From assembly GCF_001655005.1 (NCBI RefSeq), contig NZ_LXET01000041.1:186001-250000 (forward strand): a stretch of 64,000 nucleotides of DNA. The letters run 5' to 3'. The first letter of the stretch is position 1. Every line of letters begins with the position of its first letter. Below are positions 1 through 7,994 of this stretch, piece by piece. The DNA comes from Hafnia paralvei ATCC 29927 (GTDB taxonomy: Bacteria; Pseudomonadota; Gammaproteobacteria; Enterobacterales; Enterobacteriaceae). The notes under the pieces are model-generated. The model was not told the origin of the DNA. It worked only from the letters and a program-made list of their open reading frames with translations, and ran no database searches. The translations under genes and the position numbers were made by a program.

Positions 1-800
1 TTTGCTGTTTTATAAGACTGCCGATAAGCCACCACCAGCGGCTTATGACTGATGATTTCCACTCCAACATCGCAAAGATGAGATATAAAGTTATGGTAAT
101 ACCCCATATTTACCGACGTAGGATGTTGATTGCAATAATCCCGCAGTGCATCCAGATTGATACAAAGGGGTTCAAGCTGGCTGTAGACCTGCTTTACTCG
201 CTCACGAAACGCCTTGTCAGGGATATCCCGGACTGAAGTCTTGTGCTTCACTTTCATCGTTCCTGAAGCAGCCTGAACCATTAAATCTTCCAACTTCTGG
301 GGATCCTGGCGCTTATCGTAGATATCCGTTAGATAGGTATAGCGATCTTCCCGTTGCAGATAGTCGTTGCGCTTACCCGGAAACAGCCGCTTCAGAAAGC
401 GCTTTGATAATGCAAATTCACGGCACTTATGGTTTTCAACATCCTTTGGAATGATCTTTATTAAACCAGCCTGTCTTAGCTTTTCCAGCGCCCGCTTAAA
501 AGGAAGCTCCCTGCTTTGCTTAAAGACCCCAGCAGCATGTTTATGACCCAGTTGATAAGGAAAAGGGACTGAATAAGTCCAATCTTTATCGCCTTTAAAA
601 CGAGCACGCTTTTTAGTATTCCGGCTGGCCGTTGCACTGCAAATTAGGTGCTGTAAGAAAATGGCGATAGAAGTATAGTAGGTTGGCTTGCTTCGCCCAT
701 CGATACATTTATCGATAGGAATACTAAATACAGTCTCTTTATAGAAACTAGATGTTCCCCCTGTTACCAGAATATTATTTTTAGTACAGTACGCTTTCAT
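1..800 (-). CDS. Partial mobile-element protein of unknown function, possibly replication-associated
   Basis: An open frame starts at an ATG at 800 and reads without a stop to base 1, giving about 266 residues; the C-terminus lies beyond the window. A GGAGAG ribosome-binding site lies upstream of the ATG. The protein is basic (many Lys/Arg). A segment near residues 105-120 (RALEKLRQAGLIKIIPK) looks like the recognition helix and wing of a winged-helix fold. I do not recognise the family with confidence. It lies just downstream of a rolling-circle-type Rep gene on the same strand, so a role in replication or copy control of an integrated element is a guess from context only. Confidence 0.6.
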   Translation of the reverse strand, partial: MKAYCTKNNILVTGGTSSFYKETVFSIPIDKCIDGRSKPTYYTSIAIFLQHLICSATASRNTKKRARFKGDKDWTYSVPFPYQLGHKHAAGVFKQSRELPFKRALEKLRQAGLIKIIPKDVENHKCREFALSKRFLKRLFPGKRNDYLQREDRYTYLTDIYDKRQDPQKLEDLMVQAASGTMKVKHKTSVRDIPDKAFRERVKQVYSQLEPLCINLDALRDYCNQHPTSVNMGYYHNFISHLCDVGVEIISHKPLVVAYRQSYKTA

Positions 801-1173
801 TTTTTGCTCTCCACCGTGTGAATTAACAATGTCTATTTACAATGCATTTTCATGACACAATGAATTACGTAAGCGCACATAACACACCATTAAAAAATGC
901 CGTTACCTTAGCAACGGTTTTTCATTGGCTATATTGGAATAACAATAATTCTCTACGCACGGTTTCAAGCTGGCTAGCAATAATAACAACACCGCTACAA
1001 CCGCTCTCTGTTAAATTAACTATATTCATATCCCCCATACTATAGCCATATAACATACATAGTTATCTCAGAGAGGGAACCTCATATATATAGCCATGCT
1101 TAGATATATCCAATATATTTTTTTAGTGCGTATTTTTTCCAATAATACGGGCGTCCCTGCCCGTATGCTCTAT
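801..1173. other. Intergenic region, AT-rich, no gene seen
   Basis: This stretch separates the partial gene from the Rep gene; both are on the minus strand. It is AT-rich, carries a short hairpin near the Rep stop codon (listed separately) and must hold the promoter or leader of the partial gene. The only plus-strand reading frame here (842-1045) has no family signature and unconvincing composition, so I leave it out. Confidence 0.4.
1145..1166 (-). terminator. Hairpin just downstream of the Rep gene
   Basis: The inverted repeat ATACGGGC / GCCCGTAT encloses a 6-nt loop and begins 8 nt after the Rep stop codon on the minus strand. There is no long U-run after it, so it is a weak intrinsic terminator or an mRNA-stabilising hairpin. 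Confidence 0.4.
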
Positions 1174-2313
1174 TTATGATTTACTCAGCCATTTTATACG
1201 ATTCTTATGCTTCCAGTATTGCGGTTTCCCCAATATTCCCAGCCGCTCAATCACCTCAGGTAGCTTGTCCCATAGCGCTTCTGCATCAAACAATTCAACC
1301 TCATAATTTACTAAAAGGCGGTTAAAGCGCTTTTTAGCCTGCTTTTTATCAGGACTAACAGATTTTCCGTTAACAACAGGCGATGGTGTATGCTCATCCC
1401 GTGCCTGAGGGATACTCATTCCTTTATCTAACAGGCTTGCTAGCGCAGGATCCAGCCGCTTGTCTTCACGCAGTTGCTTACTGTAGAAAGCCAGCCGCGA
1501 TGGCAAATTGACCATTTTATACATCTGTTTCAGAAGCAGCTCGCCTTTCTCAGGTGACAAACGCAGCTCAAGGCGAAGGAACTCACGGCATTGCTTATAT
1601 TCCAGCTCCACAAGGGTTGCCTGATAACGCTCCCCATCACTCAAGCTACTTACATCCACTTTTTCATAGCCTGCAACATACAGCGTTGATTTGGGGCTTC
1701 CTATACGCATTCCTTCCATATCATTGTCAGAATCATACACTTCCCCTGTACCCGCCCTCGCTAGGCTGATATAGAAGCCGCACAGCCGCATACCGACGAT
1801 ATCCAACGCATAATCAACTCGGGTTATCCATGCTTTTTCCAGTGCATGGTATAAATACTCACCTAACAGTTCTTCCTTACCCAACCAGAGCAGCAGTTGC
1901 GTCAGCTCATCCGCTGAATAGTGCTGCGGGCTAAGTTCCATGCGTATAGCACCACGCTGGGTAATTCCCTGCTTGCCACCATGCTGCTTTGAGGTGGGCT
2001 TGAAGTAGATCATCAACGCTGCTGGGTGCCCTTTTGGCTTATTCCTGATGTGGATCTCAGCTACACTCTGGTACAAGTCTCCGCATTCACCTTTCGCAGC
2101 TTTATGGTACTCAACGCTATAAGGCGAGCGGGAGCGAATCTTTAATGCAAATAAGCGGGCAAACAATGCCTTATTGCCATCAGCACCCAATTCCGACACG
2201 AAGGCCAGCTTATCCACCCGAGCATACATCGGGTGCCTAAGTGACGTTGATCCCATAGAAACAGAATGACGTAAATTATCTACTCGCGCTTTGCTTACTT
2301 TTTTCTTACTCAT
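1174..2313 (-). CDS. Rolling-circle-type replication initiation protein (RstA/Rep_trans-like)
   Basis: This 379-residue protein resembles the replication initiation factors of CTX-phage RstA type and of small plasmids or satellites. The characteristic part is at about residues 165-245: RVDYALDIVG, then a GSPKSTLYVAGYEK stretch, then a FLRLELRLS segment, which matches the conserved R-D-x-A-x-D / GS-x-x-S-x-x-x-Y / R-x-E-x-R-L pattern of the family. Family members nick one DNA strand with a tyrosine; I cannot assign that residue with certainty. AAGGAGT precedes the ATG. The gene lies just downstream of an AlpA-like regulator. With the repeats at 2758-2916 it suggests an element able to replicate on its own after excision. 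The family call is by motif pattern only. Confidence 0.6.
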   Translation of the reverse strand: MSKKKVSKARVDNLRHSVSMGSTSLRHPMYARVDKLAFVSELGADGNKALFARLFALKIRSRSPYSVEYHKAAKGECGDLYQSVAEIHIRNKPKGHPAALMIYFKPTSKQHGGKQGITQRGAIRMELSPQHYSADELTQLLLWLGKEELLGEYLYHALEKAWITRVDYALDIVGMRLCGFYISLARAGTGEVYDSDNDMEGMRIGSPKSTLYVAGYEKVDVSSLSDGERYQATLVELEYKQCREFLRLELRLSPEKGELLLKQMYKMVNLPSRLAFYSKQLREDKRLDPALASLLDKGMSIPQARDEHTPSPVVNGKSVSPDKKQAKKRFNRLLVNYEVELFDAEALWDKLPEVIERLGILGKPQYWKHKNRIKWLSKS

Positions 2314-2478
2314 ATTTACTCCTTACGGGCAGCCATGACGCCCACCCGCAGGCAATAGCAATCCACGCCCTCTATAGAAAATAGAGAGATAGTTACTACT
2401 ATTGCTATTAATGAATTAAGTTATAGGCATCTATATAAGGGGCTATAACTTGCTACTAGATACGCTTTGCTTGCAGAT

Positions 2479-2673
2479 TTATTTAGCCAACGATGCTTTC
2501 ACAAGCTTTTCGATATGGGCTTCAACGTCTTCTAAACGCCATGCGACCCTCCTAGCCCCAATGCGGACTGGTACTGGAAAAATCCCCGCCTTTACTTGGC
2601 GATCAAGCGTCGCACGTGATACCGGATACAGTTTCAAAACATCGATTTTTGAAATCAATTGTACGTTTTTCAT
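2479..2673 (-). CDS. AlpA-family DNA-binding regulator
   Basis: This 64-residue protein has the layout of AlpA/excisionase-like MerR-fold regulators: ISKIDVLKLYPVSRATLDRQ (helix-turn-helix), FPVPVRIGARRVAW (beta wing) and DVEAHIEKLVKA at the end. AlpA proteins activate excision or replication genes of P4-like and other integrative elements. It sits upstream of and codirectional with the Rep gene, and is divergent from the gene at 2926. The region between those two genes carries six palindromic repeats that could be its operators or those of its neighbour. Full length is usual for the family. Confidence 0.85.
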   Translation of the reverse strand: MKNVQLISKIDVLKLYPVSRATLDRQVKAGIFPVPVRIGARRVAWRLEDVEAHIEKLVKASLAK

Positions 2674-2757
2674 AGCATTTCGCCTTTATGAGTTACGCGC
2701 TCAATTCGCACGCCTCGACGATTTACTACTATTGATTTTTAGTGATTTTCCGCATCC

Positions 2758-2916
2758 TATGACGGTCATAAATGAAAATTGTATAGCTATGACTGTCATT
2801 GAATACTCTACGCTGTGATGACGGTCATAGATAACTGACTATGACCGTCATAAACTTAATATGTTGAAATACATAACGACCGTCATAGATTCATTAATCA
2901 TAAAATGACTGTCATA
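2758..2916. repeat. Six near-palindromic TATGACNGTCATA repeats (operator array or iterons)
   Basis: Copies of a 13-bp near-palindrome lie at 2758-2770, 2788-2800, 2817-2829, 2840-2852, 2875-2887 and 2904-2916. The core GAC-N-GTCAT is kept in all six, and only the outer bases vary. Start-to-start distances are 30, 29, 23, 35 and 29 bp, so most copies are close to a whole number of helical turns apart. The array fills the divergent promoter region between alpA-like (2673) and the gene at 2926, and the last copy ends 10 bp before that start codon. It fits cooperative repressor binding, or an iteron-type replication origin next to a Rep gene. Confidence 0.85.
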
Positions 2917-2925
2917 GGAATAAAC

Positions 2926-3450
2926 ATGAAGAAAGATAAAAATGACTCCGAAAAGCTCATCGTCAAAAAAAATAGCCGTGACTCCCTTGTAGAAGAATTT
3001 GGGCCAGTCGCAAACTTAAATTTGCATCACGACAGCAGGCAGAGGTTGGTTGAAATAGCTCAGTGGCTCGACAATCTGCATTATGAAGAACTAAAACAAA
3101 CTAAAGGACATGTATTCCATAAAACAATTAGCAACCTGATAAATATGGTTTATATCGATAATATTTATGAACCCAAAACTAAAGCGGCTAAAACGCTTAA
3201 AAAACTTTATGAGAGGTATTTCGAGCTTAATAGAGATCCAAGCCTCACCCCAATGAAATTAAGAAAAATCCTGTCTGAAGAATATGCAAAACCTGAGAAT
3301 ATTAGAAAAGGAAAAACCACCGTTAATGGAAAAGGCTGGTCGTATGATGATCTTAAACCACTTCAAGATTACCGTTGGGTTATTCAAACTATGGAAAAGC
3401 TAGATGGCATTTCACGAGAAGATATTAAAAACGCAAACGAGAAGAAGTAA
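2926..3450 (+). CDS. Hypothetical protein, possibly the DNA-binding regulator of the adjacent repeats
   Basis: I start this gene at the ATG at 2926, preceded by AGGA, rather than at the upstream ATG at 2905, which lies inside the last palindromic repeat. The product is a 174-residue, very basic, Lys-rich soluble protein without a signal peptide; I do not recognise a family. Its gene lies directly behind the six-copy repeat array, the usual place for a self-regulating repressor or an origin-binding protein, but that is inference. Its 3' end overlaps the end of the converging integrase gene by 26 bp. Confidence 0.65.
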   Translation: MKKDKNDSEKLIVKKNSRDSLVEEFGPVANLNLHHDSRQRLVEIAQWLDNLHYEELKQTKGHVFHKTISNLINMVYIDNIYEPKTKAAKTLKKLYERYFELNRDPSLTPMKLRKILSEEYAKPENIRKGKTTVNGKGWSYDDLKPLQDYRWVIQTMEKLDGISREDIKNANEKK

Positions 3451-4372
3451 TTCGCTTAATATTATCGCTACGCCTGTCATACAACACCGTCGTGCTGATA
3501 TCACTATGCCCTGCCAACTGACGCACAATGTTGATATCAGCGCCCTGCTCCAGCAAGCGAGTAATGAAGGTTCTGCGTAAGTCATGGGGCGTGAATGGCT
3601 GTAAGCCAGCCATATAACCCAACTGTCGCAAAATACTGGTGATCCCTGCTTCTGTCAGCGCTTTTTGCCCTGATTGCCCATAACGATGTATATGGGTAAA
3701 CAGAGCATCACTGCCAGTATTCGCTTTTAACCAGCAACACAAAGCACGAGCCACTACGGGGGCAACGGTAATTTCACGATATTTTCGCCCTTTTCCACGG
3801 CGTATGGTGAGTGTTTGAGTAACAATACAGTAGTCATTGATGCGTAGCGCAACCAGCTCTCCTACGCGTAATCCAGCACCACACAATGTTAGAATTATCG
3901 CTTTATCACGCTGCTGGTGTATTTTTTGCGGATGCTGTTTTGCTGCCTGAATAAGTCGTTTTATCTCATCCTTGCTCAATGCCCGACCTTTGCGGTAACT
4001 GTCGCCTTTGACACGTTTAACGGTTCTGATGCGCGCCAGACTGTCGGCGTCCAGTAACTGTAAGTTAAATGCCGTCTGAGCAATGCCTTTCAGAGCTGCC
4101 AGCGTCATGTTTATCGTGGATGTTGCATATCCTTTATCCAGCAGCGTAGCTCGAACTTTTGCTACATGCACGTAGCGTAGCCGCTTCCAGTCAAAATCAT
4201 CCGCACTGCTGTCAAATGCCAGTATTTCCGCACAGTGGTTTAATAGGGAATACATACTGCGTCGGCCACTGGGTGCCAGGCCTCCCAGATAAATTGCCAG
4301 CGCCGTCTTTGATGTCGCTTTCTCTGAGCTAAATGACGTCAACTCACTCTTATCACCATGATTCTTGATCAT
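3425..4372 (-). CDS. Tyrosine recombinase / integrase (XerC/D-like)
   Basis: This 315-residue site-specific recombinase has an N-terminal core-binding (SAM-like) domain at about residues 20-105 and a C-terminal catalytic domain at about 125-312. The catalytic set is complete: R169 in GAGLRVGEL, H263 and R266 in PHDLRRT, H289 in AGHSD and Y298 in VLYDRRS, with a Lys-rich beta turn at 194-197. It should cut and rejoin DNA for integration and excision of the island or of a sub-element. It is the last gene of a run with radC-like and peptidase-like genes (38-bp gap to radC). It is not next to a recognisable tRNA, so no attachment site could be assigned. Confidence 0.93.
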   Translation of the reverse strand: MIKNHGDKSELTSFSSEKATSKTALAIYLGGLAPSGRRSMYSLLNHCAEILAFDSSADDFDWKRLRYVHVAKVRATLLDKGYATSTINMTLAALKGIAQTAFNLQLLDADSLARIRTVKRVKGDSYRKGRALSKDEIKRLIQAAKQHPQKIHQQRDKAIILTLCGAGLRVGELVALRINDYCIVTQTLTIRRGKGRKYREITVAPVVARALCCWLKANTGSDALFTHIHRYGQSGQKALTEAGITSILRQLGYMAGLQPFTPHDLRRTFITRLLEQGADINIVRQLAGHSDISTTVLYDRRSDNIKRITSSRLRF

Positions 4373-4410
4373 TATACTTATCCATTAATGCATATTAACA
4401 AAAGCCAGCA

Positions 4411-4854
4411 TTACAGCTGGCCGCGCTCTGCCATCGATACAGTGCAATCCCCTGCAACGATAAAGTGATCCAATACTCTGACGTCAATGAGTTCTAAAGC
4501 TTGTTGTAGTCTTTGAGTAATGTGGCGATCTTGAGCGCTAACCTCTGTGCTGCCGCTCGGATGGTTATGAACAAGGATGATTGCAGCCGCATTATGCTGT
4601 AACGCTAGTTTCACTACTTCTCTTGGATAGATTGGGGTTTCATTTACGGAACCCTGAAATAACTCACGCCAGACCTGTACGCGATTTTGGTTATCCAGTA
4701 AAACAACACCAAACACCTCATTTTCCCGTAAAGCCAACGTGAAAAGCAGAAAGTCACGTACATCATCAGGTGACGTTAGCTGCTTCCCCTTACGTACTGC
4801 TGCTCGAAGTAGCTTTCTCGCCTGCTCTATCAATAAATGTTCAGTTGAGGTCAT
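4411..4854 (-). CDS. radC: RadC-like JAB/MPN+ domain protein
   Basis: This 147-residue protein is essentially only the C-terminal JAB (MPN+) domain of RadC. The metal-site motif HNHPSGSTEVSAQD is intact, followed by the typical DHFIVAG and SMAERG ending. Chromosomal RadC is about 220 residues with an N-terminal helix-hairpin-helix part; that part is absent here, as in many copies carried by mobile elements. The biochemical role of this family is unsettled. The start codon overlaps the stop of the upstream peptidase-like gene (ATGA), so the two are translationally coupled. Confidence 0.9.
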   Translation of the reverse strand: MTSTEHLLIEQARKLLRAAVRKGKQLTSPDDVRDFLLFTLALRENEVFGVVLLDNQNRVQVWRELFQGSVNETPIYPREVVKLALQHNAAAIILVHNHPSGSTEVSAQDRHITQRLQQALELIDVRVLDHFIVAGDCTVSMAERGQL

Positions 4855-5390
4855 GGCTGTTCCCCCTGCTCAATAAAGTAGATAGCGTCTTTAAATAGCT
4901 GATATTTGCCCTGTTGCTGGCGTAGTGACCAACGATGCCGGTGAATGTGTCCACGTGAACCACTGTCAAAAAAGCACAACCAATCATCATCAATATGCGT
5001 GACAACAGACCAGTGATACTGATCGCCCAGCAATATGACGCCGTGGTTATGTTCAAGCCATTCCTGACACTGCGCTAAAATGGCTTTCGTTGATACATTA
5101 GGCTGGGTAAGAAACGGACGGTAAACGGTGATGGGATAACGTTTGTAGCGGCTGGTTTGAAGGAAGTGCAGCAGACAATCTATTTGGGGAGATTCCATGC
5201 CGTTAGTAAGGTAATCGGCAATGCTACTGTGTTGGCTGAGATGATGAACGAGCGCTCTGAACAGCGGCTTTCGTCGGACTTTTTGACCATAGAACCAATA
5301 AAGCGTATTGATGACACTGTAAAGCCCACAGAGGCTGTCCAGTTCACCCTGTTTTGCAGGGGTTAAAAGTGATGCTTGAAGTTTTTCCAT
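4851..5390 (-). CDS. Putative papain-fold (C39-like) cysteine peptidase
   Basis: This 179-residue cytoplasmic protein has no signal peptide. Three spaced residues suit a papain-like catalytic triad: C21 in DSLCGLYSVINTL at the start of a helix, H126 in GDQYHWSVVTHI, and D142 in CFFDSGS. The hydrophobic strands after the Cys and around the His fit a C39-like fold. I cannot name a family. Its stop overlaps the radC-like start by 4 bp and the integrase follows, so it is part of the mobile-element operon. It could process an element protein, block a host protein, or be a toxin or effector; the sequence does not decide. Confidence 0.6.
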   Translation of the reverse strand: MEKLQASLLTPAKQGELDSLCGLYSVINTLYWFYGQKVRRKPLFRALVHHLSQHSSIADYLTNGMESPQIDCLLHFLQTSRYKRYPITVYRPFLTQPNVSTKAILAQCQEWLEHNHGVILLGDQYHWSVVTHIDDDWLCFFDSGSRGHIHRHRWSLRQQQGKYQLFKDAIYFIEQGEQP

Positions 5391-5478
5391 TTTTGAGCCA
5401 CATATCTGTTGCTCATGACGTCATGAATAAGGTTTTACGCGTATTACTTAAATTTATTGTTTTAACTATCGTCCTATC

Positions 5479-5910
5479 TCAACATTCCCATTGGACAGAG
5501 ACGGTATAAATTTTCATTTTCCAATATTGAATAAAGTTACGTTGCCATAGTTCAAATAACGCCCCTCCTTCTTCCGGATCTAAATCCCCCATCAGATAAT
5601 GCCAGACATATTCCTGTCTCCAGCTGATATCCATTTCTTTTTCCAGCTCAGGCCATACTGCGCCTATAAAACTGAAATCGGTAAGATAATCAAATTGCCA
5701 GCCATTATTACATCGTATTAGACGGATCTCCACCGGATGAAATCCCCCGCTCTCTGCTGTATATTGAGGGTCTCGAAAATTAAGTATTACAGCACTGTGA
5801 TTTATTTCTTTTTTGGATGATAAAGAAATAACACTTTTCAAAATAGTAATAAAAGCCTGGCTTATGGGTAAACTTAACCCTGACTGTTTAAAAGCCATTT
5901 TAATTTCCAT
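5479..5910 (-). CDS. DUF2787 family protein
   Basis: This 143-residue protein has the pattern I associate with DUF2787, small proteins found on integrative elements: SGLSLPISQAF near the start, then VILNFRDPQYTAESGGFHPVEIR and a Trp-rich C-terminal half. The function is unknown. It lies 88 bp upstream of the peptidase-radC-integrase run on the same strand and may share its transcript. The start could be the first ATG or the ATG four codons later (MAFKQSG); neither has a strong ribosome-binding site. Confidence 0.7.
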   Translation of the reverse strand: MEIKMAFKQSGLSLPISQAFITILKSVISLSSKKEINHSAVILNFRDPQYTAESGGFHPVEIRLIRCNNGWQFDYLTDFSFIGAVWPELEKEMDISWRQEYVWHYLMGDLDPEEGGALFELWQRNFIQYWKMKIYTVSVQWEC

Positions 5911-6184
5911 AATGTATTTCCATTAATTAACACGAAACGACAATTAATCACTTATTAAAAACAATACAAACCTTCGCTTTAATAATTTATTTTTCAGATT
6001 TTAGACAACAACAAACCTCCCAATAAGAGGATAATAAAATATTTGTTTATTTGTGAGTAAATAACATGTGGCAAAGCATTTTAAAAAATGTATTTTGCCA
6101 ACATTGATAATTATACCATCTATATAATTAAAGTCAAAAATAAATCATTTAAAAATCAGATAGTTACACTCATTATGACATTCT

Positions 6185-6562
6185 TCAGGGCTTAGTAGAT
6201 AAATCCTCTGCCACTAACACCAGCGCCTGTTGTAAAATTTTTTCACGTGATGCAGGCGTCATCGATTTAAACAGCTGTATCCAAAGATTCAGTTGTTCGT
6301 CAGATGAAACCTGCACAGCCGAGCGCTCACTTTTTAGCGACATACTTGCGGCGCTGATATGATATTCAAACCCTTTTCCCTGAGTTCTCTTTCGCTTAAT
6401 ACCCGGATGTATGGCAGCCAGCTTTTCCAGCCGCAAACGCGCCCCCTTGGCAGTACCGGGCATCCCTTTCATTCCCACAAAACTAGCTACTGATAACCAT
6501 TCGCCACTTTCATTGGAAGCATTATTGTCTGATATATGTAATTTTTTATCTTGACGCGTCAT
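6185..6562 (-). CDS. Mu-repressor/transposase-N-like DNA-binding protein
   Basis: I choose the ATG at 6562 (MTRQDKKLH), which has GGTGA 8 nt upstream, over an ATG 14 codons earlier; this gives 125 residues. The segment at about residues 20-65 (GEWLSVASFVGMKGMPGT ... KRTQGKGFEYHI) matches the winged helix of Mu repressor and MuA N-termini, which bind operator DNA. The C-terminal half (LNLWIQLFKSMTPASREKIL) could be a multimerisation helix. It is divergent from a Ner/Nlp-like gene, reproducing the c-ner arrangement of Mu-like phages, although no other Mu genes are nearby. It probably represses the plus-strand operon at 6683. Confidence 0.75.
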   Translation of the reverse strand: MTRQDKKLHISDNNASNESGEWLSVASFVGMKGMPGTAKGARLRLEKLAAIHPGIKRKRTQGKGFEYHISAASMSLKSERSAVQVSSDEQLNLWIQLFKSMTPASREKILQQALVLVAEDLSTKP

Positions 6563-6682
6563 AAAAATATCACCAGATATCAAAGCATTAAAACAAAAGA
6601 GCATAAAAAAGTAAAAAGATACTTGAAAAGTTCCCTTTGTTCGCTTTTAATATCACTGTAATGAATCAGTGGAGTTAATACC
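6563..6682. promoter_or_regulatory. Divergent promoter/operator region between Mu-c-like and Ner-like genes
   Basis: This 120-bp AT-rich gap separates two divergent genes that both encode small DNA-binding proteins. By analogy with Mu c/ner, it should contain back-to-back promoters and the operators of both proteins. I see no perfect repeat long enough to define an operator by eye. Confidence 0.5.
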
Positions 6683-6955
6683 GTGAATAACTCACTAGCA
6701 TCGCAAAAAAAGCGAACTAAGGGAAGTCAGCAGGACTGGCATAGAGCAGATATTGTGGCTGCTTTGCATAAACGTGGGCTCACATTATCACAGCTTTCAC
6801 GCGATCAGGGACTGGCTGCGAGAACATTAAACAATGCCTTTGAACGTCACTACCCAAGGGCTGAACGCCTGATAGCACAGGCTTTGGGTCTAACACCTGA
6901 AGAGATCTGGCCAAGCCGTTATCATGGGAAAAAAGCCAAAAGGATACTTGAATGA
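6683..6955 (+). CDS. Ner/Nlp-family helix-turn-helix regulator
   Basis: This 90-residue protein starts at GTG 6683, with GGAG about 10 nt upstream. It matches the Ner/Nlp (SfsB) family along its length: DWHRADIVAALHKRGLTLS, then a helix-turn-helix at about residues 33-60 (SRDQGLAARTLNNAF), then IAQALGLTPEEIWPSRY. Ner proteins in Mu-like phages repress the early and repressor promoters. Here it is divergent from a Mu-repressor-like gene and overlaps the next gene by 4 bp (ATGA), so it is the first gene of a small operon. Confidence 0.88.
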   Translation: MNNSLASQKKRTKGSQQDWHRADIVAALHKRGLTLSQLSRDQGLAARTLNNAFERHYPRAERLIAQALGLTPEEIWPSRYHGKKAKRILE

Positions 6956-7476
6956 GTACTTCTGTCAGGGATGTTGTTTCAAGCTTCGATTATCTGTTTT
7001 CTTCACTTTATAGACGTGAATTTGTCAAAACGTTACGTCTTAATGAATGTAACGAAAGGGAACTTTTACCACTGGTAAGGTGCTACCTTTTAGGCTGGTT
7101 TGGCGACAACCTTACGCCAGAAGTACAGGCAAAGCTTCCCGGTACATTAAGTGGCAATGGCTACATTGATTTTGTCATTGATGATGTCGCCGTGGAGTTT
7201 GCCGTCAGGCGTCCCGATGCCCCTAAAGCAACACTCTCCGCATATGTGAACGCGACTGAAATGAAAAAACTGATGAAGTACGACGGTAAAGCCTTGCTGG
7301 TATTGTTCGACTTCTCAACCACACCATTTACTGAACAGCAGATTGAAGCTTTCCGAGACTGGCCTTCATTGGGACAAGGGAACCACAAAAAATCCGCTTT
7401 CAACGTTGCTTACTTCTATGTAGAAAAGCGGCGACCGCTGACATCAGGGAAAATTATTAAGAATATTCGCATATAG
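6952..7476 (+). CDS. Hypothetical protein coupled to the Ner-like gene, possible nuclease-like fold
   Basis: This 174-residue soluble protein has its start overlapping the ner-like stop (ATGA). I do not recognise the family. Residues about 65-110 (GYIDFVIDDVAVEFAVRR, then KLMKYDGKALLVLFDFS) alternate strands with acidic residues in a way that recalls the core of restriction-endonuclease-like folds. The usual E-x-K is replaced by E-F-A-V-R, so catalysis is doubtful. Tight coupling to a phage-like regulator suggests an accessory function carried under switch control. Confidence 0.65.
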   Translation: MSTSVRDVVSSFDYLFSSLYRREFVKTLRLNECNERELLPLVRCYLLGWFGDNLTPEVQAKLPGTLSGNGYIDFVIDDVAVEFAVRRPDAPKATLSAYVNATEMKKLMKYDGKALLVLFDFSTTPFTEQQIEAFRDWPSLGQGNHKKSAFNVAYFYVEKRRPLTSGKIIKNIRI

Positions 7477-7528
7477 CCATATTGAAACAATGAAAAATGA
7501 TCATGTATCAATTGCACGAGGAATTAAA

Positions 7529-7864
7529 ATGTCGATCTTTAAGAAATTAAAAGAGCATCAAAAAAGCAGCGAAGAGCAAGCTAAAATTGGTTTCCAGACC
7601 ATATTACAAGGAAAGTTAAGCTTAGCGATAACATTTTGGTTATGTTGGCTAACCCCTATCGTAATAATAACGATAATGGCGTATTTTACTGAATCAGAAG
7701 GTACATTATTGCGGTTAGATGTTGCTACGTTAATATGGAGTGGACTGATGTTTATCAGCGTAGCAAAAACATCCGCAAGTAAATTATGGAAAGTATTATC
7801 TCTGATTGTCATTGGAGTTGACGTATTGCTTTCTTTATTAGCATTCTCAATTTCTTTCATTTAA
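7529..7864 (+). CDS. Small membrane protein of unknown function
   Basis: I start at the ATG at 7529, which has GAGGAA at good spacing, instead of the ATG at 7490; this gives 111 residues. The protein has a charged N-terminal segment of about 30 residues, then three hydrophobic stretches (near residues 35-55, 65-80 and 87-110) that should span the inner membrane, and ends directly in the last one. No family is recognised. It is the first of three small genes on the same strand (with 7995-8126 and 8158-8691) and may be cotranscribed with the Ner-like operon. Confidence 0.6.
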   Translation: MSIFKKLKEHQKSSEEQAKIGFQTILQGKLSLAITFWLCWLTPIVIITIMAYFTESEGTLLRLDVATLIWSGLMFISVAKTSASKLWKVLSLIVIGVDVLLSLLAFSISFI

Positions 7865-7994
7865 GAAAGCAATTTAATTTCTGATTATCTTTATTATTAT
7901 TGATGGCCGCAACCCTGGAATATAATAGTTATATTTCTATAACTCCTGCTATCAATTATTTTAGATATAAACATCGTTAATTTTGAGGGAAGTT

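Noticed and set aside
2450..2818. 122-codon plus-strand frame over alpA and the repeats
   Set aside because: It is antisense to the clear AlpA-like gene and runs through the palindrome array.
2758..2916. Repeat array as a possible CRISPR
   Set aside because: The repeats are only 13 bp, nearly palindromic, with 10-22-bp gaps and variable edges; no cas genes are near. An operator or iteron array fits better.
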